From Petaurus breviceps papuanus (taxonomy: Eukaryota > Chordata > Mammalia > Diprotodontia > Petauridae): DNA of 64,000 nt. A program made the translations under genes and the position numbers. This document shows positions 23,081 through 33,329 of this stretch, piece by piece (the stretch's first letter is position 1; the number at the start of each line of letters is the position of its first letter). The stretch covers positions 2,623,110 to 2,687,109 of the forward strand of contig JAMXIF010001178.1 of assembly GCA_028583685.1 (NCBI GenBank), written 5' to 3'. The notes beneath the pieces were generated by a model. The model worked only from the letters and a program-made list of their open reading frames with translations, was not told the DNA's origin and ran no database searches.

Positions 23081-24430
23081 TGTCTCTTTTGTTCCTCAGT
23101 TAATACATTATATCCCTCATTCCATTTTACAGTGGACTGTACCAACTGTTGCTTTGGCTCAGGGGGTGTGTCATTCCTCTCAATTTCTATGTTTGCTATA
23201 GATTCATGCAGAGCAGAGACTCCGTTTTTGCCTGTTTTCGCTCTATTTTGAATATACCACTTCCATTTGATTATACTAGCCTCTTGGGCATGTCCAATTC
23301 TGTGAGAAACTGGGGTACTCATTACCCAGGTCATAATTGGGATTCCAGGTCTTAATATCACTTCATGGCCCACAGTCAGTTGTTCAGTCTCCACCAAAGC
23401 CCAATATGCAGCTAACAACTGCTTTTCAAAAGGTGTGTGCTGGACTCCAGATGAAGGGAGTTTCCTACACCAAAATCCCAAAGGTACATTTCGGCTTTGT
23501 TGTTTTTGCCATAAGCTCCAGTTTGCATAATCATCTTGTACAGTCACTTGCAATTCCACTGGACCATTTTGCATGGGCCACAAATCTAGGGCCAATTGTA
23601 TGGCAGCCTTGGCTTCTTCAAAAGCTTTACTCTGCTCAAGTCCCCAATCGAATTCATATTTCTTCCGTGTGACTCTATATAAAGGTTTTAAAATCTGTCC
23701 CAAATGTGGAATGTGGTGCCTCCAGTATCCAAACAATCCTATGAACTTTTGGGCCTCCTTCTTATTGGTAGGGGTAGGAAAATCCTGAATCTTTTGTCGG
23801 GCTTGAGGAAGAATCTCCTTTAGCCCCTTGTTCCATTGTATACCCAAAAACTTCACATTCTGAGCTGGTCCTTGAACCTTTGCAGGGTTAATTTCCCACC
23901 CTTTACTTTTCACATGCTCAATTAGAAGGGTCAAACTCCTTTCCACTACTTTCGCATCTTTTCCCTGTATCATGATATCATCAATGTAGTGGGTAAGCTG
24001 TACACCAGGTAGCTTTAATTCATCCAACTGTTCAGCCACAATCCTGTGACAAATAGTGGGGCTATGTATGTACCCTTGTGGCAAGCGAGTAAAAGTATAT
24101 TGTCTACCCTGCCAAGTGAAAGCGAAGTGGTCCCAATGTTTAGAGTCTATTGGGATGGTGAAGAAGGCATTTGCCAAGTCAATAACTGCATACCAAGTCC
24201 CATCATATTTCTGGATCCTTTCTATTAAGGTGATGGTATCTGGAACAGCAGCATACAAAGAAGGAGTCACCTTATTCAACTGTCTATAATCCACAGTCAT
24301 TCTCCACGTCCCATCTGATTTTCTTACTGGCCAGACAGGATTATTCCATCTTGTGGTTGTAGGGACTAACACTCCTGCTTCAACATATTCCTTTATAGTA
24401 GTGGCAATTTCATCTTGCCCACCTGGCACA
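23080..24430 (-). CDS. Fossil ERV pol, reverse transcriptase part
   Basis: Retroviral reverse transcriptase: SDGTWRMTVDYRQLNKVTP, AVIDLANAFFTIPI (first catalytic Asp), LPQGYIHSPTICH, THYIDDIMIQG (YIDD motif), then thumb and connection words FIGLFGYWRHHIPHLG. These match class III and class II retroviral RTs. It lies between protease and RNase H, in the usual order. Confidence 0.92.
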
Positions 24431-24800
24431 CGATACTATTTTAAGGTAATTACTTCAGAAGGTTCAGGTAAAGTGATTGGGTCAATTTTTAGTTTTCCTA
24501 CTAAAACTGTATTAATTCCTATCTTCCTCACAGCAAATTGGTATCTTCCTTCAGGTAAATTCAGAGTCATGCCTCTCAATACATCTACTCCAATGATGTA
24601 TTCAGGAATGGGTACAACAACCACAGTATATTCCTTCTTAGGTAACTGCCCAATTTTCATTGTTATTTTAACCTGTCTGGCTGATATTTCAGCGTCCCCT
24701 AGACCTGTGATGGTAATAGGAGTTCCATGTTTAAACTTATCAGGGTTTCCATAGATAAGTGTGGCCTCAGCCCCAGTATCAATCAGTGCCCTAGTCACAG
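24430..24800 (-). CDS. Fossil ERV aspartic protease part
   Basis: Short retropepsin domain with the active-site word ALIDTGAEATLI, a flap-like region ITITGLGDAEISA and the late hydrophobic strand YIIGVDVLRGM. It sits between gag and RT, as expected. Confidence 0.88.
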
Positions 24801-24897
24801 TAGTTGATCCATTCTTCCAATATATTGTTAAACCAATATGGGGTCTGCAATCTCTTCTGCATATTTCTTTTATCTGGGCTGGGGCTTGGCCTATCTC

Positions 24898-26334
24898 CTA
24901 TTCCCCCTGAAGGTGGGGCAAACTTGGATACAAAGATTCAGATTCAGAAATACCTGCGGGGGTGGTTCCTGCTTCCCTGTTCATTCTAATGCTAAGTACC
25001 TTTTCTTGGTACAGCTTATGCAGCTCTTCAGTTGGAATACCATCTATTCTTCTAAAGTCCACCCCAGCTCTTAATAGAGCAGTAAACAGTTCCCTTCTTG
25101 TGGGTCTATTTTGTCTCTGAATCCTCTGGCTGTTTACTCTTCTCTCTCGAGGCAATTTGTCTTTTTCCCATTCCCCTAAATCGCTTAATTGTGAAATCTT
25201 ATCCAGCACCTCTGAAAGAGGGTGCCCTATTTCTCCAATTAAAAGAGTCAGAATTAGGTGCTTATATGCAGGAGGAGCCGTCTTCACTATGATATTTCTA
25301 TGAGGAACTCCTAGGGGGGTATCATAATATGCATTTGCATCTCCAATCAGGATAGCAGTTTTCATTACCTCCTCCTTTAGTTTTCTCATACAGTCTCTAA
25401 GTGAGTACCAGGGTCTGTCTCCCCTAGGCCACATAGATTCAGTTGGATATTGCTTTTTGCAACCTTCTGCAGCTAAAGCTAGAAGATTCGTTTTGTTATT
25501 TCCTCCTTGCATATGGTGATCCCTAAAAGCCTGGTGTACAAAAGGATTCTGACTGATACTTATGAATTTTAAACAGTCCTCATTGTCCAGTGTTATTCCT
25601 CCTGCGCCTTCATCAGTGATTCTTACTATCCAAGACACTAAAGACTCCCCCATTCTTTGGGTAAATCTACTCAATATATCAGTGATCTCCTGTTGAGTGA
25701 AATCCTCAATTATCTCCCTGGACTCTGTTTTGCCTCGGTGGTTCTCCTGCCTTCTTCTTCGTATGGGGAGAGCTTCTACATTAGGAGACTCCTCATCTAG
25801 CCTTGTTCCATTCTCCTCACACACATTCTCCTGGAAGCTGTCAGGGCAACTCTGCCCAGCCTGTACAAAAGCTGCATGCACATTCCTTCTGCTAGTTTTT
25901 TGCTTCCTTTTAGCTACATGAACAGTAGCTTGCTCCTGGACCACATGAGTCCCTCCAGTTTGCTCTTCTGAGTGCTGTGACACAGAAGAATCCTCAGGCA
26001 AACCAGCTGACTCCCTAGTCATCCTAGCTCTTTCCTTCAGCAGCTTATCCCTACTTTTACACATAAGGCGATAACTTGTTAGCAGCACCCAGCCTCTCCT
26101 GCACACTCCTGCCAGTTCTTTGCCTGGTTCTATGGGTATTGCTTTCAAACATCTTTCCAAATCTCCAGGTTCTCCCTCTTTTAGCCTTGGTTCCCAGTTT
26201 TCACAGGGCCCTGTGCTTTTAGCCCATTCTCTGGCTAGAGAGGAATAAGGCAAATCCTCCCATCCTGGAATAGCCATTTCTCCCTCTAAAGCCCCACTGC
26301 TTCCAAATAGAGGCCTGACATTTTGTGATCCCAT
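24898..26334 (-). CDS. Fossil ERV gag
   Basis: About 478 codons from an ATG at 26334. The N-terminus MGSQNVRPLFGSSG has Gly at position 2, the usual site for myristoylation that directs Gag to membranes. A basic, charged middle (KRKQKTSRRN, PIRRRRQENHRG) is followed by a capsid-like region with FTQQEITDILSRFTQRMGE and ISQNPFVHQAFRDH. No CCHC zinc knuckle is evident. The ATG lies inside the primer site, and the frame is open back into the LTR. I chose the ATG after the LTR because of the Met-Gly start. Assignment rests on position and the Gag-like layout, since sequence similarity cannot be tested here. Confidence 0.75.
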   Translation of the reverse strand: MGSQNVRPLFGSSGALEGEMAIPGWEDLPYSSLAREWAKSTGPCENWEPRLKEGEPGDLERCLKAIPIEPGKELAGVCRRGWVLLTSYRLMCKSRDKLLKERARMTRESAGLPEDSSVSQHSEEQTGGTHVVQEQATVHVAKRKQKTSRRNVHAAFVQAGQSCPDSFQENVCEENGTRLDEESPNVEALPIRRRRQENHRGKTESREIIEDFTQQEITDILSRFTQRMGESLVSWIVRITDEGAGGITLDNEDCLKFISISQNPFVHQAFRDHHMQGGNNKTNLLALAAEGCKKQYPTESMWPRGDRPWYSLRDCMRKLKEEVMKTAILIGDANAYYDTPLGVPHRNIIVKTAPPAYKHLILTLLIGEIGHPLSEVLDKISQLSDLGEWEKDKLPRERRVNSQRIQRQNRPTRRELFTALLRAGVDFRRIDGIPTEELHKLYQEKVLSIRMNREAGTTPAGISESESLYPSLPHLQGE

Positions 26335-26345
26335 CCTCGTCGCCA
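26328..26345 (-). other. Primer-binding site matching tRNA-Ser(GCU)
   Basis: On the element strand TGGCGACGAGGATGGGAT lies 2 bases inside the 5' LTR. It is the complement of ATCCCATCCTCGTCGCCA, the 3' end of vertebrate tRNA-Ser(GCU) plus CCA, 18 of 18 bases by my recollection of that tRNA. Confidence 0.85.
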
Positions 26346-26347
26346 AA

Positions 26348-26840
26348 TGTATCAGCAATGCCATATTCACAATGCCTATAGAGATTAAAAATATGCTGAT
26401 ATAATTATCCATCACAAAATACATCAGGTTTTCCATTTGGGGAAATAAACTAGAAAATTTATTAAGATACCAAAAGACTGAGTCCCAAAACCAGAAAGTG
26501 AAAGCCATCAGAGTAGTTATGACATTGGCACAGGTAGATAAAGTAGAAAGCACCCACATTTTCAAGCCTTTAAAACAGAACAGGCTACCTCAGGCAAAAG
26601 TCTTCCTCTCCCCACTCACAGCAACCACCCAGCACGCTCCCAGCAGCTCCGGCCCCTGGCAGTGCTCAGCAGGAGTCCTAACTCAAAAAAAAAAAAAAGG
26701 GCAACCGCAACCGCTGCCAACCGCCAACCGCAGGACCGTTAGCTCGGCTTTCACTTTTTCTCGCTTTCCGCTTTCTCTTGCTCTGCTATGTTAGCATGTC
26801 CATGGGGCATGGAAGATCTTTAAATCCCATAACCCTTACA
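26348..26840 (-). repeat. ERV 5' LTR
   Basis: 493 bp, TG...CA ends, next to the primer site, with the right-hand CATCC duplication at 26841-26845. It includes a 14-A run (T-run in the element sense), the same length in both LTRs. Confidence 0.95.
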
Positions 26841-26845
26841 CATCC

Positions 26846-26893
26846 CGACACTGGAGCCGGTGCTCTTACTCACTGAGCCACCTGGCCGCCCCT
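26846..26893 (-). repeat. SINE, right part, split by the ERV
   Basis: GACACTGGAGCCGGTGCTC, then CACTGAGCCACCTGGCCGCC, the reversed SINE head. It completes the copy that begins at 20272. L1 endonuclease sequence resumes after it. Confidence 0.93.
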
Positions 26894-28430
26894 CTTCTTT
26901 TGTTTATCTTTCAGTTAGACTTATTCAAAAATGAGATAGGGTTATTGAAGTATTGGGTCACTATTATTTTACCATCTATGTCTTCTTGTAGTTCCACTAT
27001 TTTAGATGCCAAGGCATTTGGAGTATATAAGTTTGAGGTATATAAGTTTATTAATGATTTGTCACCTATTGTCCCTTTAATCATAATGTAGTTTCCTTGT
27101 TTATCTTTTTGAATTTTTGAATATTTTTTTCTTTTACAGATAGTATAATTACAGCTTCTGCTTTTTTTGATTCACTTGATGCATAGTAAAATTTTTTCTA
27201 TTCCTTCAGTTTTATTTTGTGTATATTTTTGTTTTTTAAATGTATTTTTTTCAAGCAGCAGATTGTGGGGGTTTACTTTCTTATCTAATCAGTCACACTT
27301 TTTAGTTTTATTGAATTATTTAGTCCATTCACATTTAAAGTTATGAGTTAGATGTATATTTTCCTCCATTTGTTTCTAATGTTGAGTTTTTAAGTTATGA
27401 TTTTTCTTTTTTCCGTGGTAAATATGGTTTTATGTCTCTTCAATTACTTTAGCTTAATCTTTTTTAAGGTGGCCCTATTCTCTTCATAACTCTTCCCCAA
27501 TCCCCCAAATGCTGCTTACATTTTATCCCTTTCCTTTGGAATTTCACTTAGTAATTCCTTTTTCTTTTCTACTTTGATTTGGTCATTTAATTCTTCCCCT
27601 CTTTGTTAGTCAAGTAGATTCCCCCTTCCTTTCCTCTCCTTCAACTAGTCCTGTTCATTAGCAATTTTAAAAATTGCATCTTTGCATCCCTTTCTAGAAA
27701 GAATTCCTCTCACTCTCTTCATTCTCATGTATTCTCTCTTTCTATCTACCCTTGAGCTCCATTCTCTGGTTCATAATTGCTACAATTATCTAGTTCTTCT
27801 CTATTCTCTGTATTCCTCTTAGAACCAAAACCTCTAAGGTATCATTCTGGACCCTGCCCTCTAAGCAATTTCTGCCACTGCCTTGTAAAGCTTGGTCCAT
27901 GGATTCCTCTTTTCCATCATACCTCACTCCCAAAATAATGCCAGTTCCTGTAAGTGGAATAGAGGATACTTCCCTCTATGTAGGATTTCCTCCCCCCACC
28001 ATGTCCCTTATTATTCATTCTACCACTGATCTATACTCTCCCCCTGATTACTTTCTTTTCCATTTGCCTTAAAATTTTCTTCCCTGGGTCTATGACCTCT
28101 AACTTTTCTAGGTGCCAGTTTTCCCTAGAAGTTCCAACTCCCCCACTCCTGAGGTAGGATAAATAGTTTTTTATTTTTTTTAATTTAATTATTTTTTAAA
28201 ATTTAAAATTTTAAAATTTAATTATTTTTTAATACACCAAATCCCCCAGTACAATATTCCCATCTCCCTTCACAAAACATCTCTCTTCATCCATAGGCAC
28301 ATTCATTAGTGGAACCCCCTCCCACTACCAAAACAAGATCTATCTCCTTTTCCTTCTCTTTAGGTTCCTTCCCCTCTTTTCTTCACCCACTTCCCTTCAG
28401 GCTCTTCTTCTTCCTAAGTGCAATAGTAAT

Positions 28431-29660
28431 GAAATTTTAAGATCCTTTTGTATTGCTAAGCCAAGAGATAGTTAGCATCTTAAGTTAGCAAATTAAGCCT
28501 CTGTTAAAGAAACAGAAGGCATGAACCCCTGTTGCTGACATAACAGGAAGGGGCTGAACAGGGACCCCTGTTGCTGACATAACAGGAAAGGGCTGAACAG
28601 GGAGGAGCAATACTGTATATAAGGAAAAACCCCTGCTGGGAAAGTCAGAATTTCCTGGGAACTTGTGGTGCCAAAACTTCTTCTGAGAGACAGTGAAGCT
28701 GCTGAGGACTTCTGAGGGCCAGTAAATCTGCTGGAGACTTACAAGGGCCAGCCAGAGCTGCCAGAGGAGGCATGACTGTGGTGTTGGTACTTTGTCTGTT
28801 TGTAGCTTTGTTAAGCCTTGACTTCCCAGGAAGAGTCTGTGAAGGATTTAAGGTGGACTGGATACTGTGAGCTTTGGCGTGGAACAGGAACTACATGGAG
28901 AGTGGGATAAGGAGCTGGGAGCTGTCTGCCTTTGAACCCAGGTGACAGTTTGGTGAATTCAGGTAGGAGATGGGACCAAGGAAGGGAAATCATAAAAGCT
29001 GAAAGCCTGCCCCAAGTTAAGATGAAAAGACCTCTCCGTGAATACTGAGTAGTGACTGACCCTGATGTGAGGTTTTGCTTTGGGACTTACTTTGGGAAGA
29101 GTTGTGTGATTTGGCCAGATGAGACTCTGGGCAGCCATTGAGCCCCCATTCCTAGCTTTGAAAACCCAGATGCTGGTGCTTCCCTCTCTTGTAACTAACT
29201 AAGTATGGATGTAATGGTCAGATAGCTGGAATCCCTGTCTGCTGAATTGTGTTACTTTCTGTAGTAAGTGATGGAATTGTAATTTATTTGTGATTGTACT
29301 TTGTGATTAGATTAAGGACTCTGTGATTGACTAAATGAATGTATTACCCAGGGGAGGAGTACTTTGACTTATTTGTGTCCCCTATGGAGGCAAGCCTCCT
29401 TAAGGATGATTGAATGATTGAGTTACTAAATGATTATACTTTGTTGAAAACTATTGTGACCACTTTGGTGAAAACTATGTGGCCATTTTAGTGATAAGTC
29501 ATTGTGAATGCTGTATTTTGTTTTTCTGTGATAAGTTGTAACATTGTGAATGCTGTACCTTGATTTTCTGTGAATGTTTTGCTCTGATTTGTTATTGAGT
29601 AAATAGAGTGTTCACTATGCTATGTAATCAGAACCTTGAAAGTTATTCACAGCAGCAGTC
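28431..29660 (+). repeat. LTR-like segment with duplicated enhancer-like unit and TATA box
   Basis: Lies in the spacer of an old L1. A 39-base unit is repeated in tandem at 28525-28563 and 28564-28602 with one difference. Each copy holds the inverted repeat CCTGTT-N8-AACAGG. Just after it TGTATATAAGG gives a TATA box at about 28614. Enhancer duplication ahead of a TATA box is typical of a retroviral U3. About 1 kb of T/G-rich DNA follows with no open frame. I could not find its exact ends or a target repeat, so the LTR call is an inference. Confidence 0.45.
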
Positions 29661-30100
29661 CTCTGGAAAGCTGCTCATGCATGGTTTTACACTAAGAGAT
29701 CACAGGAGTCACCTTCCTCTCACTGCTAGCATTCAATATGAACTGGAAACATCATACTCTCTTCTCTCCTCTCCTCTCCTCCCCCACAACATGCACCTTT
29801 CCATTTTGTAAAGTGACACAACAATGCCACAAAAGACATTGATTCACTTGTAAGCAGTGTGTCCCAGAGTTCTGTCCATAATACCCAAGGCTTCACTGAT
29901 ACATCTAGCCAATTTCCATCATCACCCCAACTCCTGGGTAAATTTAGAAAGAAAACTCTTGCTGGTCTCTTTGTTATCACTCTGTTACTGTCATTAACTC
30001 CCTTACCACATGCTCTACCCCAGCCAATACATTCATTAACCTCTCTTGCATTTTCAATTGTCTACAGAGTTTGAGAAGCAAATAATTTCTTCAGTTTTGG
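29660..30100. other. Unassigned DNA between LTR-like segment and L1 ORF1
   Basis: Contains a CTCTCCTCTCCTCTCC run. No gene or known repeat recognised. It may belong to the insertion in the L1 spacer. Confidence 0.4.
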
Positions 30101-30509
30101 TTTTCTTTCTAAAACTTCTTCAAACACCCGTTATTATTGAACATCCGTCTTTTTCCATTTTTGGTTAAGCTCAGATTTGCAGGGTAGTTCACTCTGGACT
30201 GCATCCTAAGCTCCTGTTGCTTTTGGGAACATGTTTTTTTTTTCCCCATTCCTTTCTGTGTTTTCTGGTTGTTGTAGAATAATCTTATGATATTTAAAAC
30301 ATCCTTTAATTCAGACTCCATCCAGGGGCTTCTCCTGGTTGGTGGCAGAACTTGTTGCTTTTGAATTGAATTGTTAAATTTAACAACTATACCACTTAGA
30401 ACTTGTAGGTTGATTGCTTTTTTTTTTTCTTGAGGCAATCTATGAATTCTTTCAATTGACATTTCATCTTCTGTATTCAGATATTTTGAACAGTTTTCTC
30501 ATATTATTT

Positions 30510-30673
30510 TTTTTTTTTGCCTTTTGGAGGGCAATTGGGGTTAAGTAACTTGCCCAAGGTTACATGGCTAGTTTTTTTGTGTGTGTGGGTGTCAAGTGTC
30601 TGAGGCCGGAACTGAACTTGGATCCTCCTGACTCGGGGGCCAGCACTTTACTCACTGCACCACTGAGCCTCCC
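30510..30673 (-). repeat. SINE with 13-base target duplication
   Basis: Reversed SINE (GGAGGGCAATTGGGGTTAAG to CACTGCACCACTGAGCC) within L1 ORF1. The direct repeat TCTCATATTATTT flanks it at 30497-30509 and 30674-30686. Confidence 0.95.
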
Positions 30674-32154
30674 TCTCATATTATTTCTTGCATGATAATA
30701 TTCAGGGTTTTTTACTTGCTTTCTTCTGGGCAAGCTATAATCCTTAAGTGGTCTCTACACATCCTGTCTTTGAGATCATTATATTTTGCTTGGATAGAGA
30801 CCATGTTTTATTTTAATGTTATTGGGTTGGGTTGGGTTAGATTTTTGTTTTTGTTTTGCTTCTCTCCTAGATTTTCCTTCACTTTTGTGTATTTTCATTC
30901 CCATTCAAATATTCTCTTTTTTAATGAGACTTGCTGCTATAGATTCAAAGTTTCTATACTGCCAATGATTTTTCCTGTGTAGATAATAAACTTTGCTCTT
31001 ATAATTCTTATTTTTCTTTTAAACCACTCAGGAACAGTAGGTTTTTTAGTTCCATGCTTTCTTCAGACTTCATAGAGTACTTTGTCTCATGAAGCAATGG
31101 ATACTTTTCCTTTGTTTTGCAGTGTTTATTAATAGACAACTGGACTCACTCTCATTTATTTACTAGATCTAGAGGCCATATTTCCTTCTGCTGTCAATGA
31201 TTTCCTTGTTAATTTATCAGTTTATGTTCAAGGTCTTTGAGTGTTCTCCCTAATATATTTAGTAATTTCAATCTCTACTTCCCCCTTATTTTCCCCTCTT
31301 CCTCAATTTCTGGCTCCCTCCCTGCTGATGGTGGTTTCTTCAGGGGGCTGGATTTCCAAGCATTTCAGCCTTCTTCCATTCTAGGCAATTCACTGTTCAC
31401 TAGCTTAGGTATCTACCCAAAGAATTTTTGAAGGGACAGAATTGATTTCAGATGGATGCTGAGCTTTTTCCCTCAAATTTAGTGGAGTGGTACATAGCCC
31501 CACAGAGTCCTACACACATTGTGTCCTGCCCTATTTCCTTTGTTCCTCAGTTCTCTGACCTAGCAACTCAGAATGCTTCTACATTGGTGCCACTACAGTC
31601 AGGGATTCTTTCTGTCATTTGGAGTTTGTACCTCCAAGGCTCTGGGAGGAGTTAGATAGTCTTGGGACTTGGGGTTGAGCTCTATTTTGAGCCCAAAAGA
31701 ATGTCTTTCCCCATTCCCTCTGTTCCTCTGCTCTCCTACAGAAATCTTTTGCAACCCAGAACTTTGTCATGGTACTGACCACTGAGGCTCTAATAAACTA
31801 GAGCCCAGATCTCCACGGCACTGGGAACAGTTAGGGAGGAGTCTATCAAGTGTAGGGTTGGGTTTTGTTGCAATTGCATGCGTCAGTTACTTGGGTCATC
31901 TAGTGCAGTCTTGCTTCCAGTATCATGGTGGGCAGTGGAAGGGGATTAATATGTGAATTCAGGGTAGATGTCATTTCATGGTTTGTTTGGGTTTTTTTTT
32001 AACCCTTTGGGGGGGTTCCAAGTATCTTAGACCATGGAGACAGCTGAAGTTACATTACCTTTCATGCATAATTTCTATTTTGGAGAGGTTTCAGATATCA
32101 TGAGGATCATAGAAAATATCTAATTCTCCATCTTGTTGGTCACATGCCTCAGAT

Positions 32155-32310
32155 GTTTATGTTTTTGTGTGTACTTTGTATGTACTTATAAGTGTCTGTG
32201 TCACCTCCCCAAGCACCTTGAGAATTTATGTTTTGTTTTTGTCTCTATATACACAAAGCCTGGCACATAGTAGGCACTTAATAAATGTTTATTGATTCAC
32301 TGATGGATTC
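32155..32310 (+). repeat. LINE-2 3' end
   Basis: Has CAAAGCCTGGCACATAGTAG, then GCACTTAATAAATGTTTATTG, the usual LINE-2 3' terminus. Confidence 0.8.
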
Positions 32311-32545
32311 TGAGTAGTTATAGTTCAGCTCCAGTATTTAACTATTTTCTCAGCTTTAGAGGATTCCAAATATAAATATATTCATTCAGCAACCCTGGTT
32401 CCCCCATCCTTCCCTGAGTCTATATGTCCTGTGTACACTTGCACATAGCTGAAAGAAACTTTATCAGCACTCAATATATATTAAAGAAGAAGGAGGAGTG
32501 TGATGGAAAAGGCATGGCCAAACCAGAGAAAAGTCTTTACCAGGA

Positions 32546-32546
<1 letters not shown>

Positions 32547-32594
<48 letters not shown>

Positions 32595-32689
32595 ACTTAG
32601 ACGAGAATTGCCTCTCTGCAGAGATTGATTTTTGGGGTCACTGGGCCCCAGACATCAGAAGAGAAATCATGCCCAGTGTTGGAAACTTG

Positions 32690-32736
<47 letters not shown>
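32547..32736. repeat. Facing (TG)22 and (AC)22 microsatellites
   Basis: (TG)n at 32547-32590 and (AC)n at 32692-32736, 101 bases apart and reverse complements of each other. Open frames across them encode Cys/Val or Thr/His repeats and are artefacts. Confidence 0.95.
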
Positions 32737-32737
<1 letters not shown>

Positions 32738-32739
32738 TC

Positions 32740-33325
32740 TTTTCTACCACTCACCAGAGGCACAGTATCAAGTGTTGGCACTGCAAACATGGTGGTGGAG
32801 AGAGAAATTGTCTGCAGTTGTTGCTAACCAGGAACAGATGGAGGGTGAAGAACACCGTGTACTAGTGGGATGGGGGAAAGAACATGTTCCTTCATCTAAT
32901 TTGGGACACGTTTGAGTGTCCTCAATTAATGGATCATAGGTCAAGAAGAAAGAAGCATAAAGTATAGACTCCCACTGTGGACAGAGGTGATATTGTCAGA
33001 AGGCTCCTTAGGTCAAGGATCTGACTTAAAAAAAATACTCTTAAGCCAGGTCATGGCTACCCGTGGCTACTTTGTATTTAAAGTGTCCTTCAAGGTCTAC
33101 AAACCATGTCAGTCAACTCTTCCTACTGGAAAAGTGGGTACTGTGCTAACTCAAGGCATAGGTTTTCATTTAGATAATTCTATTGAGCACATTTTTAAAA
33201 TAAATATATTTTACTGACCTCTTTTTTTATGTATTACCTACATTCCCAAAATATCTCTCTCGCCTCTTTTATCTCATCCCAGAGAGCTATCCCTTATAAG
33301 AAAGAATAAAAAAAGAGGGAAATAG
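32740..33325. other. No gene recognised
   Basis: Unique-looking DNA with a 76-codon plus-strand frame at 32987-33217 that has no known domain. Confidence 0.4.
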
Positions 33326-33329
33326 TTCA

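Larger units (their letters stand above)
20389..26840 (-). mobile_element. Young ERV, class III (ERV-L/ERV-S-like), 6452 bp
   Basis: Both LTRs are 493 bp with TG...CA ends. The 5-base target repeat CATCC lies at 20384-20388 and 26841-26845. The element runs right to left: 5' LTR, tRNA-Ser primer site, gag, protease, RT, RNase H, integrase with dUTPase, about 480 bases of noncoding DNA, 3' LTR. No env is recognised, as is usual for ERV-L. The 5-base duplication and the dUTPase placed late in pol point to class III; the serine primer recalls ERV-S. The LTRs differ at about six of 493 positions by eye (about 1.2%), which at 2-4 changes per billion years suggests roughly 1.5-3 million years. Coding parts are long and look nearly whole, with perhaps one or two breaks. 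Treated as a fossil. Confidence 0.92.
19785..32150 (-). mobile_element. Old L1 (endonuclease region to 5' UTR), host of nested insertions
   Basis: On the minus strand: 5' UTR at about 32150-31060 (first bases GTGACCAACAAGATGGAG), ORF1 at 31060-30110 with C-terminal words RVNYPANLSLTKNGKRRMF, a spacer at about 28180-27360, and ORF2 endonuclease at 27350-26893 and 20268-19785 with HGTLKKIDHIFGH. It is interrupted by SINEs (20056-20210, 20272-26893, 30510-30673), by the ERV inside one SINE, and by an LTR-like segment in the spacer. RT and 3' parts are absent here. Many stops mark it as old. Confidence 0.8.

Noticed and set aside
32692-32736. CRISPR-like or other repeat array
   Set aside because: Simple dinucleotide repeats with no spacers; this is vertebrate DNA.
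32546-32915. Overlapping 77-96 codon frames
   Set aside because: They owe their length to (TG)n and (AC)n arrays, which are open in several frames.
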